Assembly: GCA_038530285.1 (NCBI GenBank)
Contig: JBCBCY010000002.1
Span: forward strand, 169,283 to 233,282
Direction: 5' to 3'
DNA: 64,000 bases
Source of the DNA: JASJAR01 sp038530285
GTDB taxonomy: Bacteria; Pseudomonadota; Alphaproteobacteria; Rhodobacterales; Rhodobacteraceae
Shown here: positions 17,053 through 25,710 of the stretch, in pieces
Layout of the letters: each line of letters starts with the position of its first letter
Position numbering within the stretch: the stretch's first letter is position 1
The notes under the pieces: generated by a model
What the model was told of the DNA's origin: nothing
The model's database searches: none
The model's input: only the letters and a program-made list of their open reading frames with translations
Program-made: the position numbers and the translations under genes

Positions 17053-18377
17053 TGGGACAAGACGTATTGGAACTGTTCGGCTCAACCCTGTGGATGATCG
17101 TCGGGATCCTGGGGATTTTTGCACTTTACCTGGTCATCTCTGCGGTGTGCTGGTTCGTCTATTCGCTGGTGACCCGAAACCGCGAAGAGCATGGCTACGG
17201 CAGCCTGAAAACCGTGACCTTTGGCGACGAAAGTTCAGTCGTGGCCAACCGCATCGCCTCGATCGCCTCGGTCATTGCGGTGTTTGTCTTGTGGGGCGTG
17301 GCCACGGGGTCATCCTTGCTGCCCTTCACCCTGCCCCAACCTTTCGTCGGCGACACGCAGTTTGAATACACGGCCGTGAACGCGGATGGTGAGACAGATA
17401 CGGGCACCGTCTTTGTACGGGTCCACCCGTTTGGCGCCGAAGGGGTCGAAGACCCCGCGGGCGAAGATGGCGGCGACGGCTTTGCCAAAGACGACGTGGT
17501 GATCGTGGCCGAACGCCGCTCACGCGTGTTGCCGGCCCAACGCAATGACGACGGCGGCGATGTCGATGGCTACATGATCACCGAAGTCAACGGCCAGCCG
17601 ATCTCCCCCGACACTCCGGTCACCTACGCCGATGCCACCATTGAAATGACCGGGCGCGGCTCGCTCTTTGTGAAACCCGACACCGGCTGGACGATGGAGG
17701 CGTTGTACCTGCCCCCACCCGAAATGGTCTGGCAGCGGTTCTGGAACCTGAATGCGGATGGCTACCAGAACGTCGGGCTGTGGGAGAATGTGTTCTGGTC
17801 GCTGATCCGGGTGGTGATGGGCTTTGCCCTGGGCTGTATCTTCGGCATTCCCCTGGGCTTTGCGATGGGGCTGAATTCCTGGATGCGCGGCTGGTTTGAC
17901 CCGATCGTCGAATTCATGCGACCGGTGCCGCCCCTGGCGCTGATCCCGCTGGTGATCATCTGGTTCGGCATCGGCGAAGAGGGCAAGATCAGCTTGCTGT
18001 TCCTCGCAGCACTCTGGATCATGACGATTGCGGCCCGCGCGGGTGTATCGGGGGTGAATATCTCCAAGGTGCATGCCGCCTATTCGCTGGGGGCCACCAA
18101 GCGCCAGATTCTGTCGAAGGTGATCTTGCCGAACTCCCTGCCGGAGATTTTCACCGGCGCACGTGTCGCGATGGGGGTGTGTTGGGGCACGGTTGTGGCC
18201 GCGGAACTGGTCGCGGCGGAAACCGGCGCCGGAAAAATGATCATCGCGGCCTCGAAGTTTCAGCTGACCGATATCGTGATCGTCGGGATCATACTGATCG
18301 GTGTGATCGGCTATGCGATCGACATTCTGATGCGGGAAGCGGAAAAATACCTGGTGCCTTGGAAAGGGCGCGGCTGA
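17052..18377 (+). CDS. tauC: Taurine ABC transporter permease with long N-terminal extension
   Basis: The membrane channel partner of TauA and TauB. The C-terminal ~215 residues are a normal binding-protein-dependent permease with the ATPase-coupling EAA loop (AYSLGATKRQILSKVILPNS). At 441 residues it is about 165 longer than Escherichia coli TauC. The extra N-terminal part has one helix at residues 10-38, a second near 68-92, and then about 115 mostly hydrophilic residues (FEYTAVNADGETDTG to MTGRGSLFVKP) that should lie in the periplasm. The extension is in frame and joins the permease smoothly, so it is not an annotation artefact. I recall long TauC forms in related roseobacters but cannot confirm. 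A terminator follows the gene. Confidence 0.9.
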   Translation: MGQDVLELFGSTLWMIVGILGIFALYLVISAVCWFVYSLVTRNREEHGYGSLKTVTFGDESSVVANRIASIASVIAVFVLWGVATGSSLLPFTLPQPFVGDTQFEYTAVNADGETDTGTVFVRVHPFGAEGVEDPAGEDGGDGFAKDDVVIVAERRSRVLPAQRNDDGGDVDGYMITEVNGQPISPDTPVTYADATIEMTGRGSLFVKPDTGWTMEALYLPPPEMVWQRFWNLNADGYQNVGLWENVFWSLIRVVMGFALGCIFGIPLGFAMGLNSWMRGWFDPIVEFMRPVPPLALIPLVIIWFGIGEEGKISLLFLAALWIMTIAARAGVSGVNISKVHAAYSLGATKRQILSKVILPNSLPEIFTGARVAMGVCWGTVVAAELVAAETGAGKMIIAASKFQLTDIVIVGIILIGVIGYAIDILMREAEKYLVPWKGRG

Positions 18378-18390
18378 GAGAAGGGCAAGG

Positions 18391-18436
18391 TTGGGGGCCA
18401 GCCCCCAAACCCCCGAGGTATTTCAAGCAAGAGGAA
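18391..18436 (+). repeat. Dispersed 3'-end element, copy A
   Basis: TTGGGGGC/GCCCCCAA hairpin followed by CCCCCGAGGTATTTCAAGC. The same arrangement occurs at 36738-36790 (minus) and 54707-54762 (plus). Each time it follows the last gene of a unit (tauC, cysK, fumC) in the gene's orientation. Confidence 0.7.
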
Positions 18437-18459
18437 GGGGCGCTGCGGCGCCCTTTTTT
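18437..18459 (+). terminator. Rho-independent terminator of tauABC
   Basis: GGGCGC (18438-18443) and GCGCCC (18448-18453) with a TGCG loop, followed by six T. A textbook terminator at the end of the operon, just before the tauR promoter region. Confidence 0.85.
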
Positions 18460-18473
18460 ACGGGCGCGGCAAT

Positions 18474-18483
18474 CTGGACCTAG
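18474..18483 (+). promoter_or_regulatory. Single TauR-type box upstream of tauR
   Basis: CTGGACCTAG, identical to the first nine bases plus G of the tauA box, 53 bases before the tauR start. Only one copy is seen here, so autoregulation is possible but less certain. Confidence 0.6.
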
Positions 18484-18535
18484 CAGGCGCATGATTTCCG
18501 TGCCAAGTTAAGGCCAGCCACGGGGACCCGCCACC

Positions 18536-19993
18536 ATGACCATTCACGCCGAGAGCTTTTTTCTGGACAATGACGGCGATGGCACGCTGCAACACCAGAT
18601 CAAACGGCGCGTGGTCGAAGGCATTCTGGCGGGCCGGTTTCGTCCGGGCGAGCGGATCCCCTCATCGCGCGAATTGGCCCGGCATCTGGGCATCAGCCGC
18701 ATCACCGTTACAATCGCCTATACCGATCTGGTGGCGGATGATTATCTCGTCGCGCGGGGCCGCTCGGGGTATTTCGTGTCGGACACCGCCCCGGTGGCGC
18801 CCCGGTTCGAACTGCCCGAAAAAGAGCCCGAGACCGGGATCGACTGGTCGCGCTATTTCGGCCATACCGCAAGCCCGCCCGAACGGATCACCCGGCCGGC
18901 CGATTGGCGCACATACCCCTACCCCTTCATTTACGGGCAGACCGATCTGAAGCTCTTTGACCATCAGAATTGGCGCCTATGTGCCTTGCAGGCGCTGGGA
19001 CAACGCGACTTCGACGCGTTGACGGCGGATCACTACGAACAAGACGACCCCAAGTTGGTGGAATACATCCTGCGCCATATCCTGTCGCGGCGCGGGATTT
19101 CGGCCCGGCCCGAAAACGTGCTGGTAACGATGGGCGCGCAGAACGCGCTTTGGACCGCGGCCCAGCTGTTGCTGACCCAGCGGCGCACGGCGGCGGTGGA
19201 AAACCCCTGCTACCCGGGGCTGCGCGAAGTATTGGACGGCACGCGCTGCCATACCCACCCCATCAACGTCGATCCCGATGGTCTGCCGCCCGATGACATC
19301 CCGGACGAAACTGATGTGCTGTTCACCACCGTCAGTCACCATTGCCCGACCAATGCGACCATGCCCATGGCGCGGCGCAAAGCGCTTCTGGAACGTGCGC
19401 GCGCGCAGGGCTTTGTGATTGTCGAGGATGATTACGAGTTTGAAATGGCCTTTGGCCGGTCCACCTCGCCGGCGCTGAAATCGCTCGATGAGACGGGCTG
19501 TGTGGTCTATGTCGGCTCGTTTTCAAAGTCGCTCTTTCCGGGGCTGCGGCTGGGATACATCGTGGCACCTGTGGCCTTTATTGAAGAGGCGCGGATGCTC
19601 AGAACCCGGGTGCTGCGCCACCCGCCGGGGCTGATCCAGCGCACCGCGTCGTATTTCCTGTCGCTTGGTCACTACGGCGCCCAGATCAACCGGATGCGCA
19701 AGGCGTATCAGCGCCGCCGGACCGAGATGATTGCCGCGATCGACACCTGCGGGCTTGAGGTCGCGGGAGATATCGGCGATGGCGGCTCGTCGTTCTGGAT
19801 GAAGGCGCCCGACGGGATCGATACCGAAGATCTGGCGCGCCGGTTGCACAAACGCGGTGTGATCATCGAACCCGGCAAGCTCTTTTTCGACCCCGCCACC
19901 GCGCCCAACTGCTATTACCGGCTGGCCTATTCGTCGATCACGTCGGCGCGTATCCCTGAAGGCATCAGGCTGGTGGCCGAGGAAATTGGCTAA
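18536..19993 (+). CDS. tauR: Taurine-responsive MocR/GntR-type regulator
   Basis: A 485-residue regulator. An N-terminal GntR winged helix (residues about 17-85, GTLQHQIKRRVVEGIL, IPSSRELARHLGISRITV) is fused to a fold-type I aminotransferase-like domain. The latter keeps the PLP lysine K331 in VGSFSKSLFPGLRLGY, so it can probably bind PLP as MocR proteins do. TauR of Rhodobacter capsulatus activates taurine genes; the position between tauC and xsc and the boxes before both units make the same role here very likely. Unlike catalytic aminotransferases, it is a DNA-binding sensor. A single box before the gene hints at autoregulation. Start ATG at 18536 fits the domain start. Confidence 0.93.
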   Translation: MTIHAESFFLDNDGDGTLQHQIKRRVVEGILAGRFRPGERIPSSRELARHLGISRITVTIAYTDLVADDYLVARGRSGYFVSDTAPVAPRFELPEKEPETGIDWSRYFGHTASPPERITRPADWRTYPYPFIYGQTDLKLFDHQNWRLCALQALGQRDFDALTADHYEQDDPKLVEYILRHILSRRGISARPENVLVTMGAQNALWTAAQLLLTQRRTAAVENPCYPGLREVLDGTRCHTHPINVDPDGLPPDDIPDETDVLFTTVSHHCPTNATMPMARRKALLERARAQGFVIVEDDYEFEMAFGRSTSPALKSLDETGCVVYVGSFSKSLFPGLRLGYIVAPVAFIEEARMLRTRVLRHPPGLIQRTASYFLSLGHYGAQINRMRKAYQRRRTEMIAAIDTCGLEVAGDIGDGGSSFWMKAPDGIDTEDLARRLHKRGVIIEPGKLFFDPATAPNCYYRLAYSSITSARIPEGIRLVAEEIG

Positions 19994-19994
19994 T

Positions 19995-20026
19995 CTGGAC
20001 CGACCTGACACGCAAATCTGGCCCTA
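19995..20026 (+). promoter_or_regulatory. TauR-type direct repeat upstream of xsc
   Basis: CTGGACCGA (19995-20003) and CTGGCCCTA (20018-20026), 23 bases apart start to start, in the same orientation as the tauA repeat. Both sets are preceded by AAT, and both second copies are followed by TGG. A candidate -10 (GATACG near 20047) lies at the equivalent distance. The xsc start is about 80 bases downstream. Confidence 0.75.
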
Positions 20027-20104
20027 TGGAATGCGCCATGGGAGCCGATACGACAAAAACTGAAACGCTACATCTCAATTTTCAACGCCAACGGGAGACG
20101 CACA

Positions 20105-21874
20105 ATGCAAATGACCACCGAGGAAGCCTTTGTCAAAGTGCTGCAAAAGCACGGGATTTCCCAGGCGTTTGGGATAATCGGGTCCGCCATGATGCCGATT
20201 TCCGACCTGTTCCCGCGCGCCGGGATCACCTTTTGGGACTGCGCGCACGAAGGCTCGGCGGGGTTCATGGCCGATGGCTACACCCGTGCGACCGGCAAAA
20301 TGTCGATGATGATTGCCCAGAACGGCCCCGGTATTACCAATTTCGTGACCGCCGTGAAGACCGCCTATTGGAACCACACGCCGTGTTTGCTGGTGACACC
20401 CCAGGCGGCCAATAAGACCATCGGTCAGGGCGGGTTTCAGGAAATGCCGCAGATGAACTTGTTCGCCGATTGCGTGGCCTATCAGGAAGAGGTCAAGGAC
20501 CCCAGCCGCGTGGCCGAGGTGCTGACCCGGGTGATCGCCCAGGCGCACCGGTTGTCCGGCCCGGCCCAGTTGAACATCCCGCGCGATTTCTGGACACAAG
20601 TTGTCGACATCGAAATTCCGGACCCGGTCGACCTTGAACGGTCCTCGGGCGGGGAAAACTCGGTCGCCAAAGCGGCCGAGATCCTGTCGGGCGCGAAATT
20701 CCCGGTGATCCTGAATGGCGCCGGCGTGGTCTTGTCCGAAGGCGGGATTGCCGCGTCGCAGGCGCTGGCTGAAAAGCTCGATGCACCCGTTTGCGTCGGC
20801 TACCAGCACAACGACGCCTTCCCGGGCAACCATCCGCTGTTTGCGGGCCCCCTGGGCTACAACGGCTCGAAAGCGGGAATGGAACTGATTTCAAAAGCCG
20901 ACGTGGTCCTGGCGCTTGGCACGCGGCTCAATCCGTTTTCGACCCTGCCGGGCTACGGGATCGACTATTGGCCCGCCGACGCCGAGATCATTCAGGTGGA
21001 TATCAACCCTGACCGGATCGGGCTGACCAAGAAGGTCAGCGTCGGTATTGTTGGGGATGCGGCCAAGGTCGCCAAAGGCATCATGAAGGGGCTGGCGCCC
21101 ACGGCAGGCGACGCCGGCCGCGAAGACCGCAAGAACCTGATCGCAACGACGAAATCGGTTTGGGCGCAGCAGTTGTCGTCGATGGACCACGAAGAAGACG
21201 ACCCCGGCACCACTTGGAACGAACGCGCGCGCGCGGCCAAGCCCGACTGGATGAGCCCCCGCATGGCCTGGCGCGCCATCCAGGCCGCCCTGCCCCAAGA
21301 GGCGATCATTTCGTCAGACATCGGCAACAATTGCGCCATCGGCAACGCCTATCCGTCGTTCGAAGAGGGCCGCAAATACCTCGCACCCGGGCTCTTTGGC
21401 CCCTGCGGCTACGGCTTGCCATCGATTGTGGGCGCCAAGATCGGCTGCCCGGACGTGCCCGTGGTGGGTTTTGCAGGCGACGGCGCCTTTGGCATTGCGG
21501 TCAATGAACTCACCGCCATCGGGCGGGGCGAGTGGCCTGCCATCACCCAGATCGTTTTCCGCAACTACCAGTGGGGGGCCGAAAAGCGGAACTCCACCTT
21601 GTGGTTTGACGACAATTTCGTGGGCACAGAGCTCGACGAGGAAGTGTCTTATGCGGGCATCGCCAAGGCTTGCGGGCTGATCGGTGTGGTTGCGCGCACG
21701 ATGGATGAATTGACCGGCGCACTCGACCAGGCGCTGAAGGATCAAAAGGCAGGCAAGACCACCCTGATCGAGGCGATGATCAACCAGGAACTGGGCGATC
21801 CGTTCCGGCGCGACGCGATGAAAAAGCCGGTCGAAGTGGCGGGGATCACGGCCGCCGACATGGCCGCCGAGTAA
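20105..21874 (+). CDS. xsc: Sulfoacetaldehyde acetyltransferase
   Basis: A thiamine-diphosphate enzyme of 589 residues. Xsc cleaves sulfoacetaldehyde with phosphate to acetyl phosphate and sulfite, the desulfonating step. Visible features are the N-terminal Pyr-domain IIGSAMMPISDLFPRAGITFWDCAHEGSA, the central domain, and the ThDP/Mg motif GDGAFGIAVNELTAIGRG to NYQWGAEK (GDG...N). The length is close to that of known Xsc proteins. ThDP relatives such as acetolactate synthase are alternatives, but TauR boxes before it and pta right after it settle the role. It is probably cotranscribed with pta (nine bases between). Cytoplasmic. Confidence 0.93.
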   Translation: MQMTTEEAFVKVLQKHGISQAFGIIGSAMMPISDLFPRAGITFWDCAHEGSAGFMADGYTRATGKMSMMIAQNGPGITNFVTAVKTAYWNHTPCLLVTPQAANKTIGQGGFQEMPQMNLFADCVAYQEEVKDPSRVAEVLTRVIAQAHRLSGPAQLNIPRDFWTQVVDIEIPDPVDLERSSGGENSVAKAAEILSGAKFPVILNGAGVVLSEGGIAASQALAEKLDAPVCVGYQHNDAFPGNHPLFAGPLGYNGSKAGMELISKADVVLALGTRLNPFSTLPGYGIDYWPADAEIIQVDINPDRIGLTKKVSVGIVGDAAKVAKGIMKGLAPTAGDAGREDRKNLIATTKSVWAQQLSSMDHEEDDPGTTWNERARAAKPDWMSPRMAWRAIQAALPQEAIISSDIGNNCAIGNAYPSFEEGRKYLAPGLFGPCGYGLPSIVGAKIGCPDVPVVGFAGDGAFGIAVNELTAIGRGEWPAITQIVFRNYQWGAEKRNSTLWFDDNFVGTELDEEVSYAGIAKACGLIGVVARTMDELTGALDQALKDQKAGKTTLIEAMINQELGDPFRRDAMKKPVEVAGITAADMAAE

Positions 21875-21883
21875 CCGCGCCCC

Positions 21884-22843
21884 ATGTCCGCGATCGAAGA
21901 CATCGTGGCTGCGTCGAAAAGGGCGCAGCCACATATCGTCATGGGGGAAGGCAACGATCCCCGCATTATCGAGGCCGCGATCCGCGCCACAAAAGACGGG
22001 CTGGCCCGGATCACCCTTGTGGGCGACACAAACACGCCCGGCGTGACAACGATCAACCCCGAAGCCTCGCCCGACCGGCGGCGCTACGCGGCCGCTTTGC
22101 ACAGGTTGCGCGCCCACAAGGGCATGACGGCAGAGGCCGCCGAACGCGCCGTCGAGGCGCCTTTGGTCTATGCCGCGATGATGGTCCGCGAAGGCGACGC
22201 CGATGGCACGATCAGCGGCGCGGTGGCGACCACATCGGATGTGGTGCGCACCGCTTTGCAAGTGATCGGCAAAGCGCCCCGGGTCGAAACCGTTTCAAGC
22301 TATTTCCTGATGCTTCTGGAAGGCGGCGCGCGCCCGGTTGTCTTTGCCGATTGCGGATTGATCCTGCAGCCTGATGCGGCAGAACTCGCCAGCATCGCCG
22401 TCGCCTCTGCCCGGTCGTTGACAGCCCTGACCGGCGAGACACCGCGCGTGGCCATGTTGTCGTTTTCCACCAAGGGGTCGGTGCCTGAAAAAGCCCATGA
22501 AAGTCTGCCGCGCATCGCCGAAGCCATGGGACTGGTGAAACGGACGGCGCCGGATCTGGTGATTGATGGCGAGTTGCAGTTTGACGCAGCCATCGTGCCT
22601 GATGTCGCGGCCCGAAAGGCCCCGAATTCACCCGTTAAGGGGGCGGCGAATGTGTTTGTCTTTCCGTCCCTGTCGGCGGGCAACATCGGCTACAAGATCG
22701 CGCAACGCTTGGGCGGCGCGACCGCTTTGGGGCCCATTTTGCAAGGTCTTGCCAAACCGGCCAACGATCTGTCGCGGGGCTGCTCGGCCGATGATGTCTA
22801 TCAGATGATCGCGATCACCGGCGCCCAGGCCGCGGCAGGCTAG
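21884..22843 (+). CDS. pta: Phosphate acetyltransferase (short form)
   Basis: A 319-residue phosphate acyltransferase of the single-domain type. It would turn the acetyl phosphate made by Xsc into acetyl-CoA, feeding central metabolism. Visible motifs are HIVMGEGNDPRIIEAA at the N-terminus, SGAVATTSDVVRTALQVIG, the strand MLSFSTKGS, and the ending NDLSRGCSADDVYQM that is typical of the family. It lacks the extra N-terminal domain of enterobacterial Pta. It lies nine bases after xsc and overlaps by four bases the end of the convergent oxidoreductase gene. Phosphate butyryltransferase-like activity cannot be excluded, but the context favours acetyl phosphate. Confidence 0.9.
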   Translation: MSAIEDIVAASKRAQPHIVMGEGNDPRIIEAAIRATKDGLARITLVGDTNTPGVTTINPEASPDRRRYAAALHRLRAHKGMTAEAAERAVEAPLVYAAMMVREGDADGTISGAVATTSDVVRTALQVIGKAPRVETVSSYFLMLLEGGARPVVFADCGLILQPDAAELASIAVASARSLTALTGETPRVAMLSFSTKGSVPEKAHESLPRIAEAMGLVKRTAPDLVIDGELQFDAAIVPDVAARKAPNSPVKGAANVFVFPSLSAGNIGYKIAQRLGGATALGPILQGLAKPANDLSRGCSADDVYQMIAITGAQAAAG

Positions 22844-23958
22844 GCCAACAATGCGCGGGCCGCCTCAGGCCCCAAAGCCTCTGGCCGGGTGCAGGTTGTG
22901 GTCATCGCGACCCCCGCCCCCGTCTCGCCCGAAACCAACAGCCCCGTCAGCACATCGACCGCATGAACGGCCAGATCAAGCGCGCAGCGATGGGCGCGCC
23001 CTTCGGCGATCCCTGCCACCATATCGGCCAGGCCCGCGGCGCGGTAATTGGCATGCTCGGCGTCATTGGCCACACCAAACGGATGATCCCATGGCGCGAC
23101 CACATCGGTCGTCTCTTCATCGTATGCCACTTCAAGGTCGCCCCCGAAGAAGTTGGGATCAGGCAGAAAAAGCGTGCCGTCCAGGCCGTAAAGCTCCATA
23201 TGGCCATGGCGATGCGCGCGCACGTCCCAGGACGCGCCAAGGGTGACCACCGCACCGCGGGCGAATTCCAGAAGTCCGTGGATTGTCGTCGGTGTCTTGA
23301 CGTCAATTTCTTCCCCTGCGCGAGGCTCGGACAGGATGGTTCGGGTGGCGCGCGGGATCGATGTCATCGCCTGAACCTGGGCCACCGGCCCCAGAAGCTG
23401 GATCAGATTGGTGACGTAGTAAGGCCCCATGTCCAGCACCGGCCCGGCCCCTGGCAGAAAGAAAAAATCGGGGTTCGGATGCCAATGTTCCATCCCGCGG
23501 CCCATGATATGGGCCGTACCCGAACCGACCTTGCCGATCGCGCCGGCGTCAATCATCGCGCGGGCCTGCTGGTGGCTGGCGCCAAGGAACGTGTCAGGTG
23601 CGGACCCCACGCGCAGGCCCTGTTTGGCCGCCAGATCCTGCAGCGCCTTGCCTTCGTCGAGCGTTAGAACCACCGGTTTTTCGGAATAGGCATGTTTGCC
23701 TGCCCGCAAGATATCGCAGGTCACCTGAAAATGCGCAGCGGGGATCGTCAGATTGATCACCACGTCGATATCGTCAGACGCCAGCAAGGCCGCGACACTG
23801 CGCGCCTCAACCCCGAATTCTGCCGCGCGGGCTGCGGCGGCATCTGCGTTCAAATCTGCCACGGCCACCATGTTCAGACCTTTGAACATCGGCGCAAGGC
23901 GCAGATAGGCAGCAGAGATATTGCCACTGCCGATGATGCCGACGCCAAGGGGGCTCAT
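22840..23958 (-). CDS. Gfo/Idh/MocA-family oxidoreductase
   Basis: A 372-residue NAD(P)-dependent dehydrogenase. The N-terminal Rossmann fold starts VGIIGSGNISAAYLRLAPMFKG, and EKPVVL (from YSEKPVVLTLDEG) is the family's catalytic-lysine motif. The second half is the alpha/beta substrate domain. Relatives act on myo-inositol, sugars or their derivatives; the substrate here is unknown. Its ATG overlaps by four bases the stop of the TIM-barrel isomerase gene upstream, so the two are coupled. They probably process the same sugar or polyol. Confidence 0.88.
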   Translation of the reverse strand: MSPLGVGIIGSGNISAAYLRLAPMFKGLNMVAVADLNADAAAARAAEFGVEARSVAALLASDDIDVVINLTIPAAHFQVTCDILRAGKHAYSEKPVVLTLDEGKALQDLAAKQGLRVGSAPDTFLGASHQQARAMIDAGAIGKVGSGTAHIMGRGMEHWHPNPDFFFLPGAGPVLDMGPYYVTNLIQLLGPVAQVQAMTSIPRATRTILSEPRAGEEIDVKTPTTIHGLLEFARGAVVTLGASWDVRAHRHGHMELYGLDGTLFLPDPNFFGGDLEVAYDEETTDVVAPWDHPFGVANDAEHANYRAAGLADMVAGIAEGRAHRCALDLAVHAVDVLTGLLVSGETGAGVAMTTTCTRPEALGPEAARALLA

Positions 23959-24716
23959 GCGCTGTCTCCCAGAAATCCCCTCAGGGCCGCGATGGAACGG
24001 GTTGCAAAGCGGTGATCATCGGCGGGGTTGTCATGTTCGATGATCAGGTGCCGCGCGCCCGCGGCCTGCACCGCTTGGGTCAGCGCGGCCCAATTGATCA
24101 CGCCGTGGCCCACATCGGCCCAGCCATCCTCGGCCGTGGTGCCTTCGGGGGCGCGGTCCTTCACATGCACCGCCAGCAACCGGTCGGCGTATTTTTCAAT
24201 CCAAATGGCCGGGTCTTCGCCGGCCACGACGGCCCAGGCGATGTCAAATTCGAACATCATCGTGTCAGAGGCTTGCAAGATCAGGTCAAGCGGTCGATCC
24301 GCCCCGCCGAGATCGGCAAACTCGAAGGCATGATTGTGCCAGCCAAAGGCGAACCCTGCGTCCTGCAGGGGCTTGCCCGCCTCGGCCAGTTCCGCCCCAA
24401 AGGCCGCCCAAGCAGCGGCACTGCGGGTCTGGTGGTCTGTAAACGGAACGATCACCGCCTCGATCCCCAGATCGCGCGCGGTCGCAATGACCCCGGCCGG
24501 ATCGCCGGCAACCGCATCAAGACCGATATGGGCCGTGGGCATGTTCAGACCGCTGTCTGATAGAGCCGCTTTCAGCGCGTCCAGGGTCGCGGCATCGCCA
24601 AAAAGACCGCCATAGCCTTCAACGCCGCTGTAGCCCGCCGCCGCAAGCATGCGCAGCGTCGCGCCAATCGGTCCGAAGTTGCGCGACGAGTAAAGCTGGT
24701 AGGAAATATCGGTCAT
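23955..24716 (-). CDS. Sugar phosphate isomerase/epimerase-type TIM-barrel protein
   Basis: A 253-residue AP-endonuclease-2-like TIM barrel, the family of sugar isomerases and epimerases that often accompany Gfo/Idh/MocA dehydrogenases. Visible metal-site residues are in GFAFGWHNHAFEF, FEFDIAWAVVAGEDP, LLAVHVKDR and LIIEHDNP. The reading frame stays open far upstream on the minus strand. The ATG at 24716 begins the domain (MTDISYQLYSSRNFGP), and the region before it belongs to the divergent promoter with the aldolase gene, so I take the short start. It is first in a two-gene unit. Confidence 0.85.
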   Translation of the reverse strand: MTDISYQLYSSRNFGPIGATLRMLAAAGYSGVEGYGGLFGDAATLDALKAALSDSGLNMPTAHIGLDAVAGDPAGVIATARDLGIEAVIVPFTDHQTRSAAAWAAFGAELAEAGKPLQDAGFAFGWHNHAFEFADLGGADRPLDLILQASDTMMFEFDIAWAVVAGEDPAIWIEKYADRLLAVHVKDRAPEGTTAEDGWADVGHGVINWAALTQAVQAAGARHLIIEHDNPADDHRFATRSIAALRGFLGDSA

Positions 24717-24875
24717 GGCACACCTGCACGTAAGGTCTTCAAAGCGGTTTGAATCGCCTCTTGGACAAACGCCGAAAGGGCTGGAAATTGCAAGCCCCCA
24801 CAGATGCGAAACTGTGCCAGCAATCGATTGCGGCAGGCCGTGGGCGCGGCTAGGCTTGGCGCAGGGAGACACGCC

Positions 24876-25637
24876 ATGGACCTGCCGAAGAACCTTTTCA
24901 AGGCGCGCCTTCAGGCCCGCCAGCATCAGCTTGGCATCTGGAACACACTTGGGGGCAACACGGTAGCAGAGCTTCTGGCCGGTGCCGCCTATGACTGGGT
25001 GCTGGTCGATTGCGAACATGCCGCGATTGAAGTGGTCGATGTGCTGCCCGCCCTGCAAGCCATCGCCGGGTCGCCCGGTGTCGCCGCAGTGGTGCGCCCG
25101 GCCGCCAACGACGCGGTGGTGTTCAAACGCCTTTTGGACATGGGCGCCCAGACCCTGTTGGTGCCCTACATCGAAAGTGCCGACGCCGCCCGCGCTGCGG
25201 TGTCGGCGATGCGTTATGGCCCGCGTGGGCAGCGCGGGATGGCCGGCATGACGCGGGCGACGCGCTACGGTCGTGTGGAGGATTACTTCACGCGCGCCGA
25301 AGACGAATTGTGTCTGGTGTTGCAGATCGAAACCAAGGCGGGCGTAGATGCCCTGGAAGACATCGCCGCAGTCGACGGGGTTGATGCGCTGTTCATCGGA
25401 CCGGCGGATCTGTCGGCAAGCCTCGGCCACCCGGGGCAGGTGGACCACCCGGATGTTGTCAAGGTGATTGACGATACCATGGCGCGCGCCGCCCGGATCG
25501 GCATACCGTGCGGGATCATGGACCTTGAACCGGCCAGTGCGGCGGCGCGGATCAGCGGCTGGTCGGCCTTTACCGCCGTCGCGGTCGATATGGTTTTGCT
25601 GGCCGATGCGGTCGCGGCCAACCGCAGCTTGTTCTGA
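24876..25637 (+). CDS. HpcH/HpaI-type aldolase
   Basis: A 253-residue class-II, metal-dependent pyruvate aldolase of the HpcH/HpaI family, which cleaves 2-keto-3-deoxy acids to pyruvate and an aldehyde. Visible motifs are GIWNTLGGNTVAELLAGA, the active-site YDWVLVDCEHA, the metal-binding QIETKAGVDALEDIAAVDGVD, and LFIGPADLSASLG. The ATG at 24876 follows AGGGAGAC, a good ribosome-binding site; an upstream in-frame ATG has none. It diverges from the isomerase/dehydrogenase pair and precedes an aldo/keto reductase, suggesting a small sugar-acid degradation set. Confidence 0.88.
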   Translation: MDLPKNLFKARLQARQHQLGIWNTLGGNTVAELLAGAAYDWVLVDCEHAAIEVVDVLPALQAIAGSPGVAAVVRPAANDAVVFKRLLDMGAQTLLVPYIESADAARAAVSAMRYGPRGQRGMAGMTRATRYGRVEDYFTRAEDELCLVLQIETKAGVDALEDIAAVDGVDALFIGPADLSASLGHPGQVDHPDVVKVIDDTMARAARIGIPCGIMDLEPASAAARISGWSAFTAVAVDMVLLADAVAANRSLF

Positions 25638-25710
25638 CCCGTTTTCGCCGCTTGCAAGACTGCCGACGCCTGCCTAGGTTGGCGACGCTTCCAACAAAGG
25701 ACCCCTGACG

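Noticed and set aside
24714..24875. Riboswitch or known RNA in the divergent isomerase/aldolase gap
   Set aside because: No recognisable conserved motif; simple divergent promoter space is enough.
23955..25448. Single long minus-strand protein of nearly 500 residues covering the isomerase gene
   Set aside because: The upstream half is antisense to the aldolase gene and not protein-like; the isomerase domain starts at its own ATG (24716).
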